Shown here piece after piece: positions 53,603-63,960 of a DNA stretch of 64,000 nucleotides. Under the pieces are notes generated by a model that was given only the letters and a program-made list of their open reading frames with translations, searched no databases and was not told the origin of the DNA. Positions within the stretch are counted from its first letter, which is position 1; the number at the start of each line of letters is the position of its first letter. A program made the position numbers and the translations under genes. Origin of the DNA: Bedellia somnulentella (lineage: Eukaryota > Arthropoda > Insecta > Lepidoptera > Bedelliidae); NCBI GenBank assembly GCA_963576735.1, contig OY755171.1, positions 17,298,001 through 17,362,000 on the forward strand, in the 5' to 3' direction.

Positions 53603-54337
53603 TTACATTGTGATTTATATTACTCACAAGTCAAAACAAAACGTAAGTGGAGTTATATAATTAATTTAAGACTAGTGACTGATATTTTTCATCCATTTAA
53701 AGAACAATTTACAACACAGTTTCTACAGTTTAAAAATAAAGGAATGTTGGTTAGAAAACTATATTTTGCGGACTTAATCAAATCAGATTTTAATTTTCTT
53801 ATATATTGCGAGTGTGAGTAATTATAAATTAAGGAAAAATATTCTATCGACATACCGACAGCTTATCGTTCCTTTTTTGTGGAGTCTTGCTCTTTTACTT
53901 TGACAACATTTAAAAGAAAAAGATAAAAATGGGTTGGTTAGTGCTGTCCAAGCGGAAATTTTATAGCAAAGCATTAGTGTTTCCAACTCTCCGTTTGATA
54001 ATTTTTATTATTAAAGGAGAAACTTTAAGATGAATAAGGTATTATGAACATAAATTCAAGACTGTTGATAAAAAAATATGCTATCTCAAGAGATTGCATA
54101 TTTACCCAAGGGTTACCACTTCAGTAAACCTTCTGAAATATTTTATCACAAATACCAAGAAAAGGTAACTCTCGCCGATATTTTCATCAAATATTCGGAA
54201 TATTAAACGAGGGTTACTAGAAATACCGATACCGGCTTGAAACACACGGAAAATTTTTTGAAAATACACACTGTATTTGCTCATGACAAAATAATATTTT
54301 CTTTTATTTTTAAATGGTAAAGCTTGCTTTTATATTT
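53603..54337. other. AT-rich stretch without recognised gene
   Basis: Nothing recognised. Confidence 0.4.
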
Positions 54338-54450
54338 ACTTACTCAGGCCTGTTATTTCCATTAGGATAGACAGAGACTATCGATCGCTTTTATTCACGA
54401 TCTTGACGAGTCTCTCTTGCTTCCCTCACTTTCATTATTCTTTTTCATAA
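54338..54450 (-). pseudogene. LINE-X 3' end fragment
   Basis: TTACTTACTCAGGCCTGTTA, CATTAGGATAGACAGAGACT, CGATCTTGACGAGTCTCTCT: the (TAAG)n-tailed LINE-X subfamily, decayed. Confidence 0.6.
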
Positions 54451-54531
54451 GTTGATTTGTTAAACGATACTTTATTCGATTAATTGCTGATTATTTAATG
54501 ATTAATTTAAACGATTATATTGCTGTGTAGT

Positions 54532-54750
54532 GTCGGCTTAGAATAGCACTACCCCATTTCTTCCGGTGGGTGCGGTTGGAGACCCATCACCAACAAACTT
54601 TATTTTACCATCTTTTCCCCATGCAACTTCCAAAGCAAGTGCTGAGGAAGCAAACTTGCAAGTGGCTGAGTTGCAATTTCTGATTCCTTAGCTCTGGCTA
54701 CCCCTTCTAGGGATTTATAGCCGTGAGTATATGTATGCATGTATACTTAA
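54532..54750 (+). mobile_element. Family A SINE with rearranged middle
   Basis: Standard ends. The segment TGTACGTAAGAGGCGACTAA and following bases are missing, and around 54635-54680 AAGTGCTGAGGAAGCAAAC/AAGTGGCTGAG shows a small internal duplication. Confidence 0.8.
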
Positions 54751-55084
54751 TTCGTTTATCTAACTGATAGTTCGTTAACATCACTTTCTGAAGGTCGCAT
54801 CCCGCTACGATTTCAATCCAATCAGTCGACAAATTTCATGTTAATTTCTGAAAACCCGCAATAGTCTTGTGGCATAGTTAATCTAAAAAACTTGCCATAA
54901 TTTATATATAGAATATATTTGTACCTAACTCTTATTTCATTTAATTTATTTTCTTAGGAATATTTACAGACAAAAGTATACAATATAGAGGTAAGATATA
55001 ATACTTTACTTTCTTTTTATTCATTCTCTATGTCCATAAACATTTGGTCTTTTTTCTTATTTTCATTACCAACCGAGCTTTAAA
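54751..55084. other. Stretch without recognised gene
   Basis: Nothing recognised. Confidence 0.4.
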
Positions 55085-55220
55085 GCTTAGTCAGCTTTGA
55101 ATAAGTTCAACTCAGTCGTGCGGGTTTCTTGGTTATATTAATCTTCACCGTTAATAGCCTTGATGTGAACAATTGTGATTTTACACAACGCAAGGATACA
55201 AATATCAATTCAGAATTTGC
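55085..55220 (-). mobile_element. Family B remnant
   Basis: GTTCAACTCAGTCGTGCGGG, TCTTCACCGTTAATAGCC, TGATTTTACACAACGCAAGG, in B minus-strand order. Weak. Confidence 0.4.
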
Positions 55221-55265
55221 ATTAATGCTTTTGGCATCTAATTCCTTTGAATTATTATTCCTTTG

Positions 55266-55335
55266 AACTTTATATACCTGATAAAACAGAGGATAGTGCT
55301 TTCACTATCCTCTGATTTATCAGGTATATAAAGTT
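55266..55335. repeat. 70-nt near-perfect hairpin
   Basis: 33-nt arms, 55266-55298 and 55303-55335, with one mismatch and a CTTT loop. The stem includes TATACCTGATAAA and CAGAGGATAGTG. No flanking transposon signature recognised. Confidence 0.85.
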
Positions 55336-55463
55336 ATAGTAAAGCGGGTAATACACGATATAGTAAAAATAATACATATTAATAAATAAGCTGAAAAATC
55401 TAAGTGAGTTAACACACTACTCGTTCACTTATTACCGTACTATTCGTAAAACGTAGTGCACTT

Positions 55464-55706
55464 ACGTGCATAGATACTCACGGCTATAAATCCCTAAAAG
55501 GGGTAGCCAGAGCTTCAGAGCCAGAAATTTCTCAGCCAAATTCAGTAGTTGATAGGGGACGGGATGGTAGAAATAAAGTGTCGTTGGTAATGGGCCGCCA
55601 ACCACATCGCCCAAAAACCACTTAAAATGCTCCATATTGTTAGTCGCCTCTTACGACACCCGTAGGTAGAAAGGGGTAGTGACATTCTAAGCTGGCACTA
55701 CACGGA
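55464..55706 (-). mobile_element. Family A SINE, older subtype
   Basis: TAGATACTCACGGCTATAAA to CATTCTAAGCTGGCACTACA, with TTACGACACCCGTAGGTAG. Confidence 0.82.
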
Positions 55707-55800
55707 ACATAGTTGTGTTGTAAAGTTGTAATTTATAACATAAGTAATTATTACTCATCTTTTGTAACAGTTACAAGTATCTATTATATTTGTTTAAAAT

Positions 55801-56045
55801 GCTGTGTAGTGCCGGTTTAGAATAGCACTACCCCATTTCTTCCGGTGGGTGTAGGCGACTAACGGTATTAGGGCTTTTAAAGGATTTTTGGGCGATGCGG
55901 TTGGAGACCCATCACCAAAAACCTTTATTTCACCATCTTTTCCCTACGCAACTTCCAAAAGTGGCTGAGGAATTTCTAATTCCCTAGCTCTGGCTACCCC
56001 TTCATGGGATTTATGGCCGTGAGTATATGAATGTATGTATGTATG
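55801..56045 (+). mobile_element. Family A SINE, cleanly bounded
   Basis: TSD TTGTTTAAAAT at 55790-55800 and 56046-56056 abuts GCTGTGTAGTG exactly, so this copy defines the true 5' end. A short deletion after GGTGGGTGTA. Tail GTATGAATGTATGTATG. Confidence 0.93.
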
Positions 56046-56304
56046 TTGTTTAAAATGGCGCTTGTTATATTGTAAATTATGTTTACCACTGACGTTATTA
56101 AGCTATTGCCATGTTACTCGTATTACCGCAAATTAGCAGCCGTGGTTGAAGTAAACCTAGTCATGTATTATAAACCGGAAGACATTAGTGTGTGGAACTA
56201 ACTTCAGCATTTATTTAATGGTCTGTAGACTGAAATGAGTAGGCATCTCCGTTAGGGATTCTAACTTCATATCTACACATACATACATATACTAAAATCT
56301 AATT

Positions 56305-56372
56305 ACTGACGCCATTAGTTCCCATTAGGTAGGCAGAGAATATCGATCGCCACTTTGTACATTTATCATTAT
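56305..56372 (-). pseudogene. LINE-X 3' end fragment (unit 1)
   Basis: TGACGCCATTAGTTCCCATT and CAGAGAATATCGATCGCCAC; ends at TTTGTAC, shorter than the unit 2 copy. Confidence 0.65.
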
Positions 56373-56385
56373 TTTTTACACAACC

Positions 56386-56742
56386 GTGATAACCCAGTGG
56401 GTAGAACAATCGGTTATCGTGCAAACGACTAGAGTTCAAATCCTGGGTCGGGCCTACACCAATTTGTCTTTTCTAAAGACATATGTGTGGTTAATTTATC
56501 GTGGTTGTTAACGGTGAGGGAAAACATCGTGAGGAAACCCACATGGCTGAGTTGTACTTAGTCATGTGACAGTGTATTCGTACAAAACGGCGATAGGCCT
56601 GCCCCCATTCACGTGAGTACACTGTCCATGCAAAACGTGGGTACTCTGAACACCAGGTGACAAAGTCACGTGATGTTCAGAAGTATTAGTACCTCTGCCA
56701 ACCCCTTCGGGGATATTCGGCGTGTACGTTTATATTTATGTT
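56386..56742 (+). mobile_element. Family B SINE in duplication unit 1
   Basis: Near-consensus full-length copy: ACCGTGATAACCCAGTGGGT, GTTCAAATCCTGGGTCGG, ending GATATTCGGCGTGTACG with a (TTATG)n tail. TTTTTTA on both sides is a likely short TSD. Absent from unit 2. Confidence 0.88.
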
Positions 56743-56963
56743 ATGTTTTTTAAATGCTCTTTATATTCTTTACGTGTCAGTCGTCTTCATATATATTTTT
56801 CTTACAATGGTTTAAGATTTAGTTTGCGTAATTATATGTCAGTAATAAAGTGGCTCTGAAACCAGCCAGCCGATTTTAATCTTCATTCTGTATATATCAT
56901 CACGCTTTATATAAAACTTTGGAATTTCCCGATTGATCATTTCAAAATGGAAAAAAATAAAGT

Positions 56964-57209
56964 TACATACATACATATACTCACGGCTATGAGTCCCTAA
57001 AAGGGGTAGCCAGAGCAAAGGAATCAGAAATTCCTCAGCCACTTTTGGAAGTTGCGTGGGGAAAAGATGGTAAAATAAAGGTTGTTGGTGATGGGTCTAC
57101 AACCGCATCGCCCAAAAATCCCTTAAAAGCCCCAATACCGTTAGTCGCCTCTTACGTACACCCACCGGCAGAAATGGGGTAGTGCTATTCTAAGCCGACA
57201 CTACACAGC
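56964..57209 (-). mobile_element. Family A SINE between duplication units
   Basis: Near-consensus minus-strand copy ending CCGACACTACACAGC. It follows AAAAAAATAAAGT of unit 1. In unit 2 the same point reads AAAAAAATTAAGTTGATT with no SINE. Confidence 0.88.
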
Positions 57210-57257
57210 GTACATATCACTACATATCTACACATACATACATATACTAAAATCTAA

Positions 57258-57362
57258 AATACTGACGCCATTAGTTCCCATTAGGTAGGCAGAGACTATC
57301 GATCGCCACTTTGTACGATACTGGTGAACCTCTCTAGCTCCGTCTACATTTATCAATCTTTT
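57258..57362 (-). pseudogene. LINE-X 3' end fragment (unit 2)
   Basis: TGACGCCATTAGTTCCCATT through CTCCGTCTACATTTATCAAT: the same fragment as unit 1 but about 30 nt longer. Confidence 0.65.
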
Positions 57363-57576
57363 TTTAAATGCTTTTTATATTCTTTAGCTGTCAGTCGTCT
57401 TCATATATATTTTTCTTACAAAGGTTTAAGATTTAGTTTGCGTAATTATATGTCAGTAATAAAGTGGCTCTGAAATTAGCCAGCCGATTTTAATTTTCAT
57501 TCTGTATATCATCACGCTTTATATAAAACTTTGGAATTTCCCGATTGATCATTTCAAAATGGAAAAAAATTAAGTT

Positions 57577-58037
57577 GATTAAGCAAATTCATGATCACAT
57601 TTTATTTAACAATATACGAGAGGCCAAAATACGTAGTAGAGAGATAAAACACTCTGACTGAATCACCAAACGATAATACATCAAAATTTCAAGTCATTAC
57701 TCTTACAAACTACCACATAATAACCAGGTAGAATAATTTGCCAATCACTTAAAGGTGCAATGACCGAGACTGTTCAGTTAAGTAATGTCATTGTCCTAAG
57801 CGAAAGGGAGACGGTAAAGTATTGAAATTTGGCAATCCAAGTCAATATATATCCTTAACCTTGAACCTTCTAATTAGGAATTTAACCTATTTTACAAACA
57901 TTTATAAATAACTGTTACCTCAATAAAGCAAAGTATAATATTATATTAGAAGAAAACACACAAGAAAAAGATATAATGAAAATAATTTATTCAATATTTT
58001 TAATGTACCAAATGATTGCTTTAGCAGTTCTTACCTA
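57577..58037. other. AT-rich stretch without recognised gene
   Basis: Nothing recognised. Confidence 0.4.
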
Positions 58038-58225
58038 GCTGTGTATTGTCAGCTTAGAAGAGCACTAACCCATTTTATACGCTACTTAGAGTTTTAGAGC
58101 GCGTCAGCAGGAGATCCATGGACCAAAATTATTTCCATAAAGCTTTCTAGTTGCAGAGAAATTTACAATTGCGAAGCTTTGTCTACCCCTAAGTTGGGAT
58201 CTATAGCCGTGAGAATTTGAATATA
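58038..58225 (+). mobile_element. Old family A SINE
   Basis: AGCTGTGTATTGTCAGCTTA, AGGAGATCCATGGACCAAAA, GGGATCTATAGCCGTGAGAA. Internally shortened. Confidence 0.6.
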
Positions 58226-58231
58226 TAACAA

Positions 58232-58385
58232 TAATAATAATAAAACTCTTTATTGTACATCCCAAAAAAACCAACAATTACAAAAAAAAACGGTACAAAA
58301 GCCAAAGTACAACTGGCGGTCTTATCACTAAGAGCGATCTCTTCCAGACAACCCAAGAATGGAAAGATTTGCTGGATTAAAAACA
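58232..58385 (-). mobile_element. LINE 3' end fragment
   Basis: AAACTCTTTATTGTACATCC and GGTCTTATCACTAAGAGCGA, TCTTCCAGACAACCC, as in 14722-14930. The tail is (AAT)n here. Confidence 0.55.
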
Positions 58386-59081
58386 TGTTCGGTAGATGTC
58401 CAATAAATTAAACTGATTTGCCTAAAAACTAAAATTATTCGTCAAACTATTATCTATCTATATATACTTCTATCTTAACAGATTTTTCTTGATAGTCAAA
58501 TAAAACAGAGCCGAGGGTAATGATTAAGATAATTACTAACTTATCAATATGCATAAGGCAGTGCAATTAAATGCAAACATTGTCGTTTCAATAAATATTC
58601 TGTTGTCATAGTTACACAAGTTTTGTGCTTCTCATAATGTTTGTTTTATTTATACCGATTTTAATTTAAACATATCGTTGACACAGAAATAAAATTAAAT
58701 AATTTCTAATGCAATTGGTTTCATTTTAACATTTTGTGCATATAAACTATGATGAAACGACGTTATATTCTTCCAAATATGTGCTTGGGGTATGCAAGCT
58801 GATTATGCATTTGGCCTCCATTTATTTAAATTGCATAAGTTATTCAAACATTTAAAAATGTAAGTATTTATTTTCTCACTAATAAATAATGTCTTAGTTT
58901 TAATATAGTTCTTCTTCGGGTTCGGAAGCTGACAGAAGAAACCGTAGGAAACTCAATAAATCACCTTTTACAGTGTTGTGGACAAATCTTTTCTACTTTT
59001 AGGACAAATCAAATATACTCTTGATCTGTAATGTATTGACCCACCTATATTTGCGGGTATTAATACAAGAATCATAATCAT
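58386..59081. other. AT-rich stretch without recognised gene
   Basis: Nothing recognised. Confidence 0.4.
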
Positions 59082-59335
59082 AATTTATCATGGTTGTTAA
59101 CGGTGAGGGAAAACATCGTGAGGAAACCCACATGACTGAGTTGTACTTAGTCATATGACAGTGTATTCGTACAAAACGGCGATAGGCCTGCCCCCTATCA
59201 CGTGAGTACACTGTCCATGCAAAACGTGGGTACTCTGAACACCAGGTGACAAAGTCACGTGATCTTCAGAAGTATTAGTAACTCTGCCAACCCCTTCGGG
59301 GAAATTCGGCGTGAACGTTTATGTTATGTTATGTT
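59082..59335 (+). mobile_element. 5'-truncated family B SINE
   Basis: From TTTATCATGGTTGTTAACGG to GGCGTGAACG with (TTATG)n. Close to consensus, so recent. Confidence 0.85.
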
Positions 59336-59480
59336 ATCCAAGAAGAGTAAGCTAGAGCTTGGGAATCAAATAATTCTATAGCTGCTATTGGAATAACAAT
59401 TGGGAAAATATTATAAATAAAAGTATGCATAGTAATACGATGGTCATTGTCCAAAAATAACATAAACTGCCCTAAAATCT
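59336..59480 (-). mobile_element. Old family A SINE
   Basis: AGAGTAAGCTAGAGCTTGGG, CTGCTATTGGAATAACAATT, ATTGTCCAAAAATAAC in A minus-strand order. Confidence 0.4.
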
Positions 59481-59595
59481 CTGAGTCATATTCATATACT
59501 CATGTATTGCCTTTCTTTTAAAGAACTGGAGAGAAAAAATATCTTATTCTTCTGTCAATGTACAGGAAGTTGTGTCTCTTCGTTTTTAAAGGAAA

Positions 59596-59965
59596 GGTGA
59601 TGAAATGAGAAACAGCGTGATTCGTGAAATGTGCGTTGTGAAAGATGATAAGATAGAAAAAGGAATGTTAAGATGGTTTATGGTTTGGATCCATTAAGAG
59701 AATGGATGACAGTTAATTGGTGAAAGAAATCTATAGAGCTAAAGTGGGAGGTAATGTTAGTAGGGGACGGCCACTGAGCATACATTTAGACCAAATAGAG
59801 AGTGTCCTCAAAAAAGCAGGCGTCCGAAGTATGAAAGTAAAGGGGCATGTATGAAAACATAAATGGAAGTAAACGAAGCTAGAGAGGTTTGCCAGGATCG
59901 TACAAAGTGGCGATCGATAGTCTCTGCCAACACCAATGAGAAATAATGGCGTGATTATATGTATT
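59596..59965 (+). pseudogene. LINE-X 3' fragment, decayed
   Basis: GTGATTCGTGAAATGTGC, AAAGGAATGTTAAGATGGTT, GAGAATGGATGACAGTTAAT, TCCTCAAAAAAGCAGGCGTC, GTTTGCCAGGATCGTACAAA. Several frameshifts. Ends AATGGCGTGATTATATG. Confidence 0.75.
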
Positions 59966-60098
59966 TAAAGCAGACCAATTTTTACAAACCTGTAAAAAAA
60001 GAGTTTATTTACCTCGTATATATTTGAGAGCATTCAGTAACAGTCTGTTCTAACACAATTGTTTAACTATTAAAAGAAGAGATATTCTACATAAAAAC

Positions 60099-61225
60099 GA
60101 GGTATTCCCCACCGACCAACTAAATCCGTACAACTCAAAACCGACCAACTAAACTATTCCCCACTGACCAACTAAATAGTTGGTCGGTGGGGAATGATTA
60201 AATTTGACTACTAGGTATTCCCCACCGACCAACTAATCTTTATAAAGGGTGGGTAAGTAGTTGTAAAATTTTCGTCTGTATAAAAACATCAAGTGGTAAA
60301 AAAACTTAGAAATTTGGTGCAATATGTTGTCGGTTTTTATCCGTTTCTGTGTCATACCGGGTGATGTAAAACCATGCATAGTACTCTCAACTTATTATTT
60401 TTTTATTTCCAGTAACTCATAACATAAAGTACGAATAGAACATTCAGAAAGGCTATATTTGATCACTAAAATATATTTAATATGAATTGTTAGTAAAATA
60501 TTAAATATTGTAATATGTCGATGAAAGAATAATTTTCGTTGTGGATGGTTTGGTTTAATCAAGTTTACAATTCTAGTCTTTATTACATTCTCAAAAAGAA
60601 AATTTTTATTTTCTAATATTATATGGGTTCCTGGTACAAAAATTGGTCGGCTGCAAATTGGTTTAAAAAAAAATTTTTTTACGTGGTGATGATTCGAATC
60701 AAAGCAAAACGTGGCTACATACTCTGGACACTAGGTGGCACAGTCACGTGATGTTTCGAAGTATTGGTACCTCTGCCAACTCCTTCGGGGATATACGGCG
60801 TGAACATTTGAATTCAAGTTTAAAAACGGTATTATAAATTAGTGAAATCTGCAGAAAATATATATACATATAAAAAACAGTTTAGCTTGTTTATTTTATT
60901 AAAGCTGCATTTATATTTATACTACCCTGGTACTTAAAATGTAAAAAATGATCTAAATTTATTAAAAAAATCTAAGTTATTTTACCTCTTGATGTTTTTG
61001 TACTGGCGAAAATTTTACAACTACAAACCCATTCCTATATGAAACACCATATACATACTTGTTTCTATAAAAAAAAAATAGTTGGTCGGTGGGGAACGAT
61101 TTAGTATTTATTTTCTAATAATATATTAACCGTACAACTAGTTGTACGGTGGGGAAAGATTTTCAAAAATCATTACCAACCGTACAACTAGTTGTACGGA
61201 TTAGTTGGTCAGTGGGGAATACCTC
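60099..61225. mobile_element. TIR element with nested subterminal palindromes
   Basis: 1,127 nt between perfect 8-nt TSDs ATAAAAAC (60091-60098, 61226-61233). The TIR begins GAGGTATTCCCCACCGACCA and continues to CCGTACAACT. The other end is its complement with small changes. GACCAACTA/TAGTTGGTC occurs repeatedly near both ends, and CCGTACAACTAGTTGTACGG appears as palindromes near the right end. No transposase frame. An 8-nt TSD with subterminal repeats suggests a non-autonomous hAT-like element (inference). Confidence 0.82.
60700..60815 (+). mobile_element. Family B 3' fragment inside the TIR element
   Basis: CAAAGCAAAACGTGGCTACA, CAGTCACGTGATGTTTCG, CCTTCGGGGATATACGGCGT. 5'-truncated. Adds age information for the TIR element. 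Confidence 0.7.
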
Positions 61226-61233
61226 ATAAAAAC

Positions 61234-61888
61234 AAGGTTATACAACAATTAAATATAGCCGTTTGTTTGTTAACAATACGGCTTGCCTTTATTTCTAAAT
61301 TAGTAGGTTATGGACGACTCATTATTGAAATACGTTTGACAAAACAATGCATTATGTCCATTAATCTCAAATCTAAAAATAAGCAAACAAAGAAACTATT
61401 CTAAGAAAATTATTCACTTTATATATTTATACGCCTCCGTGTTTGAGAGGTAGCACGTTTTGTATCACAATCTTCATTTTTATAATCATCAAGAGATTTA
61501 AGCCACATTATTGGTAGGATTTTGCCTGCTTGAACCATGATCTCGTCGAGCCATCGGTCCCGAGGATAATATTACAAATGCTGAAATTTCAGTCATTCGT
61601 TACCAGCTAAATAGAAAAACACTGAAACAGCCCCAAAACTTTTAGCCAACGCGTACAAAACCAACAGTAGTTAATTTGGTAGATATTAATATTCTACTCT
61701 GCACTGCACTACACAGTAAAAGTTCTGGCTGGCTTGACCCTAATTTGGGATGATGTTTAAGTCAATTTATTTATAATTTTATGTTCACATATAAATTCAA
61801 GGCAGGAAAAACGTTCAAACTGAATTCCAATCACAATGACATAACATTTAACTTTAATAAAACTACTGTTACTTTTAAAGTAGACGCA
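61234..61888. other. Stretch without recognised gene
   Basis: TACGCCTCCGTGTTTGAGAG at about 61430 resembles a tRNA-type 5' half. Nothing else recognised. Confidence 0.35.
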
Positions 61889-61907
61889 AAGTGTCGGCTT
61901 AGAATAT
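61889..61907 (+). mobile_element. Family A 5' scrap
   Basis: AAGTGTCGGCTTAGAATAT only, cut by the Helitron fragment. Confidence 0.45.
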
Positions 61908-61917
61908 CTATATTATG

Positions 61918-62084
61918 TTAGTTACACTATTTAAAACTCAACAACGGATGAACCATTCTAGCTGAAAATTGTTGGAGAGGTAGCTTAGTACCAGGAAAAC
62001 GACATAGGATATAAATCATCACGGTAAATATTAAGCAGTAAAAAAAAATAACACCATCCGTGCGAAGCCGGGGCGGACCACTAG
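61918..62084 (+). mobile_element. Helitron 3' part
   Basis: GTTACACTATTTAAAACTCA, GCTGAAAATTGTTGGAGAGG, ending GCCGGGGCGGACCACTAG|T. Third member of the 12181/30466 family, 5'-truncated. Confidence 0.65.
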
Positions 62085-62094
62085 TTACACATTT

Positions 62095-62260
62095 CGACAC
62101 ATTGAGACTGTAGCTCAATTGACAAAGCGACGGGGTCGTAAACCTGAGGTCGCGAGTTAGATCCGCGCCGGTGTCGAAAAAAAAGTTTTTTTACTTTCCT
62201 TTATTTATAAGTAATAATTCCCACATGGGGTTTTCATGAATAAAAACATTCAAATTAGAG
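62095..62260 (+). mobile_element. Family C tRNA-like element
   Basis: TGTAGCTCAATTGACAAAGC, GACGGGGTCGTAAACC, GAGTTAGATCCGCGCCGG (weakened B box), then CTTTCCTTTATTTATAAG and CCCACATGGGGTTTTCATGA. Confidence 0.55.
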
Positions 62261-62269
62261 AATTACGAC

Positions 62270-62460
62270 CGCGATTCCGGGTGTGTGCTATGACGAATTA
62301 GGGTTTTAGGGATTTTTATAGTGATATTTGTGATACGTGGCTGCAGGCCCATCACTAACCTTTCTTATGTTTTAAAAGTGAAAAAGCCCCACTAATCTTC
62401 CAAAAATGGCTCCAGAGCTACTAATTCTTAAGTTCTGGCTACTCCTTTCTGGGATAAAAA
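62270..62460 (+). mobile_element. Old family A SINE
   Basis: TAGGGTTTTAGGGATTTTTA, GTGGCTGCAGGCCCATCACT, TCCAAAAATGGCTCC, AAGTTCTGGCTACTCCTTTC. No tail. Confidence 0.55.
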
Positions 62461-63556
62461 ATAAAAATAAATGGATGGGTAAAGCTGTAAGGATATCTAT
62501 GTTTATAATCTTAAGGGTTCCTGAAAATATTATGTATCATTATACAAACATTTGTTTGCTTCGGATCTTATTATTGTAAAAGCTTACATGGTTAATGTCA
62601 AATTTCGCTCGTGCATCCTTCACTCCAGTTTAATTAGTCCAATGACAACACATTCCAGCCAAACCACTCTATGCTGCTAACATTATCAGAGGCACGTGCC
62701 ACCTCAGTGCATTAAGGCTTTATTTGTTTGAATTCGAGCTTGTTTCAAGAAGTTGAATTAAATATTTTTTTACAGTTTAATGTGTAATGTCGGTTGAGAA
62801 TAGCATTTACGAACCCGTTTCTTCCTGCGGGTATCAGAAGAAATGACTAAGAGGTCTTAAGCCATCCCCAACAACCGTTAGTGCCTTTGCACACCATAAC
62901 ATTTTATCGCATTGTCGATGCAATGCGTTTGTAGCGATAAGTAACATTAACTGAAAAATTTTAGCGCGAATGTTTCATGAATCAATAGTTACTACCTTAA
63001 CGTCAAAAGGAAATTATGTAAGGAAACCGTATTAAATTTTTCGGTTGAAAAAATGTTATAGATACGAATTAATATAGAAAATTTGAGTTTAGCTTACAAG
63101 TAACGACTTTATCAATTTGGGTCATATCCATGTTGATGTTTTACATGATGTCATATCCATGATATTGCTTTGAATATTTTGTGTTAATAAAATGTCTAAT
63201 TCTTGTTTGATGTTTGATTGAGGATCAAACATTTAATATTTAAGATTACATATAAGATCGCTATACCTTTTGAAGTGAGTACGCTTAAAGGTATATTGTA
63301 ACGTCACCCAGTTTCTAGGCTTGTGATTAATAATCAAGTCGAAACGTGATAGCAAATTAGGTTAATGTTGAATTTACTCAAAAGTTATATAATAATTAGT
63401 TCGTAAAACAGTAATCTATTTCAAGTCTTCATACCTAACTGTCACATTAATTTGGATCTAACTTTAATAAGTTAACTTTGAGAGAATTTCGTATATGTAC
63501 GTGTTTGTTTTTACCAAAAATGATTGAAATCATCGCCTCAGTTAATTATGGCAGTT
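62461..63556. other. AT-rich stretch with a SINE A relic
   Basis: 62781-62895 carries a decayed A 5' half (TGTAATGTCGGTTGAGAATA, CCGTTTCTTCCTGCGGGTAT). The remainder shows nothing recognised. Confidence 0.4.
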
Positions 63557-63576
63557 TATATATGAATATATATATA

Positions 63577-63830
63577 GCTGTGTAGTGTCGGCTTAGAATA
63601 GCACTACCCCATTTCTTCTGGTGGGTGTACGTAAGAGGCGACTAACGGACTTGGGGCTTTTTAAGGGATTTTTGGGCGATGCGGTTGGAGACCCAGCACC
63701 AACAACCTTTATTCTACCATCTTTTCCCCACTCAACTTACAAAACTGAATCTTTCTAGAATTTTTTTCATAATTTCTCAGCTCTGGCTACCCCTTTTAGG
63801 GATTTATAGCCGTGAGTATATGTATGTATG
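63577..63830 (+). mobile_element. Family A SINE with TSD
   Basis: TSD TATATATGAATA at 63557-63568 and 63831-63842. The GTGGCTGAGGAATTTC segment is replaced by CTGAATCTTTCTAGAATT. Otherwise near consensus. Confidence 0.88.
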
Positions 63831-63884
63831 TATATATGAATAAAGTTTGACGAAGAAAGATATTGGATATATATAGTTGGTATT

Positions 63885-63960
63885 GACTGCCTCCGTGGTC
63901 TCGCAGTTAAGCGCTTGGCTTCAAGTACGGAGGTCTCGGATTCGATCCCCGGGGGGAATT
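63885..63960 (+). other. tRNA-like sequence at window edge
   Basis: GCCTCCGTGGTCTCGCAGTT, AAGCGCTTGGC, GGTCTCGGATTCGATCCCCG: A- and B-box-like elements and a foldable T arm. Probably the head of another tRNA-derived SINE (family distinct from B and C). Whether a body follows lies mostly outside the window. Confidence 0.5.

Larger units (their letters stand above)
56266..57576. repeat. Local tandem duplication
   Basis: Unit 1 (56266-56960) and unit 2 (57222-57576) share CTACACATACATACATATAC, a LINE-X 3' end, GTCAGTCGTCTTCATATATA, GTAATAAAGTGGCTCTGAAA and TTTCAAAATGGAAAAAAAT. Unit 1 has an extra B SINE. An A SINE lies between the units. Confidence 0.85.

Noticed and set aside
60155..60195. CRISPR-like short repeats
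   Set aside because: The repeated GACCAACTA motifs are palindromic transposon ends with irregular spacing, in eukaryotic DNA.
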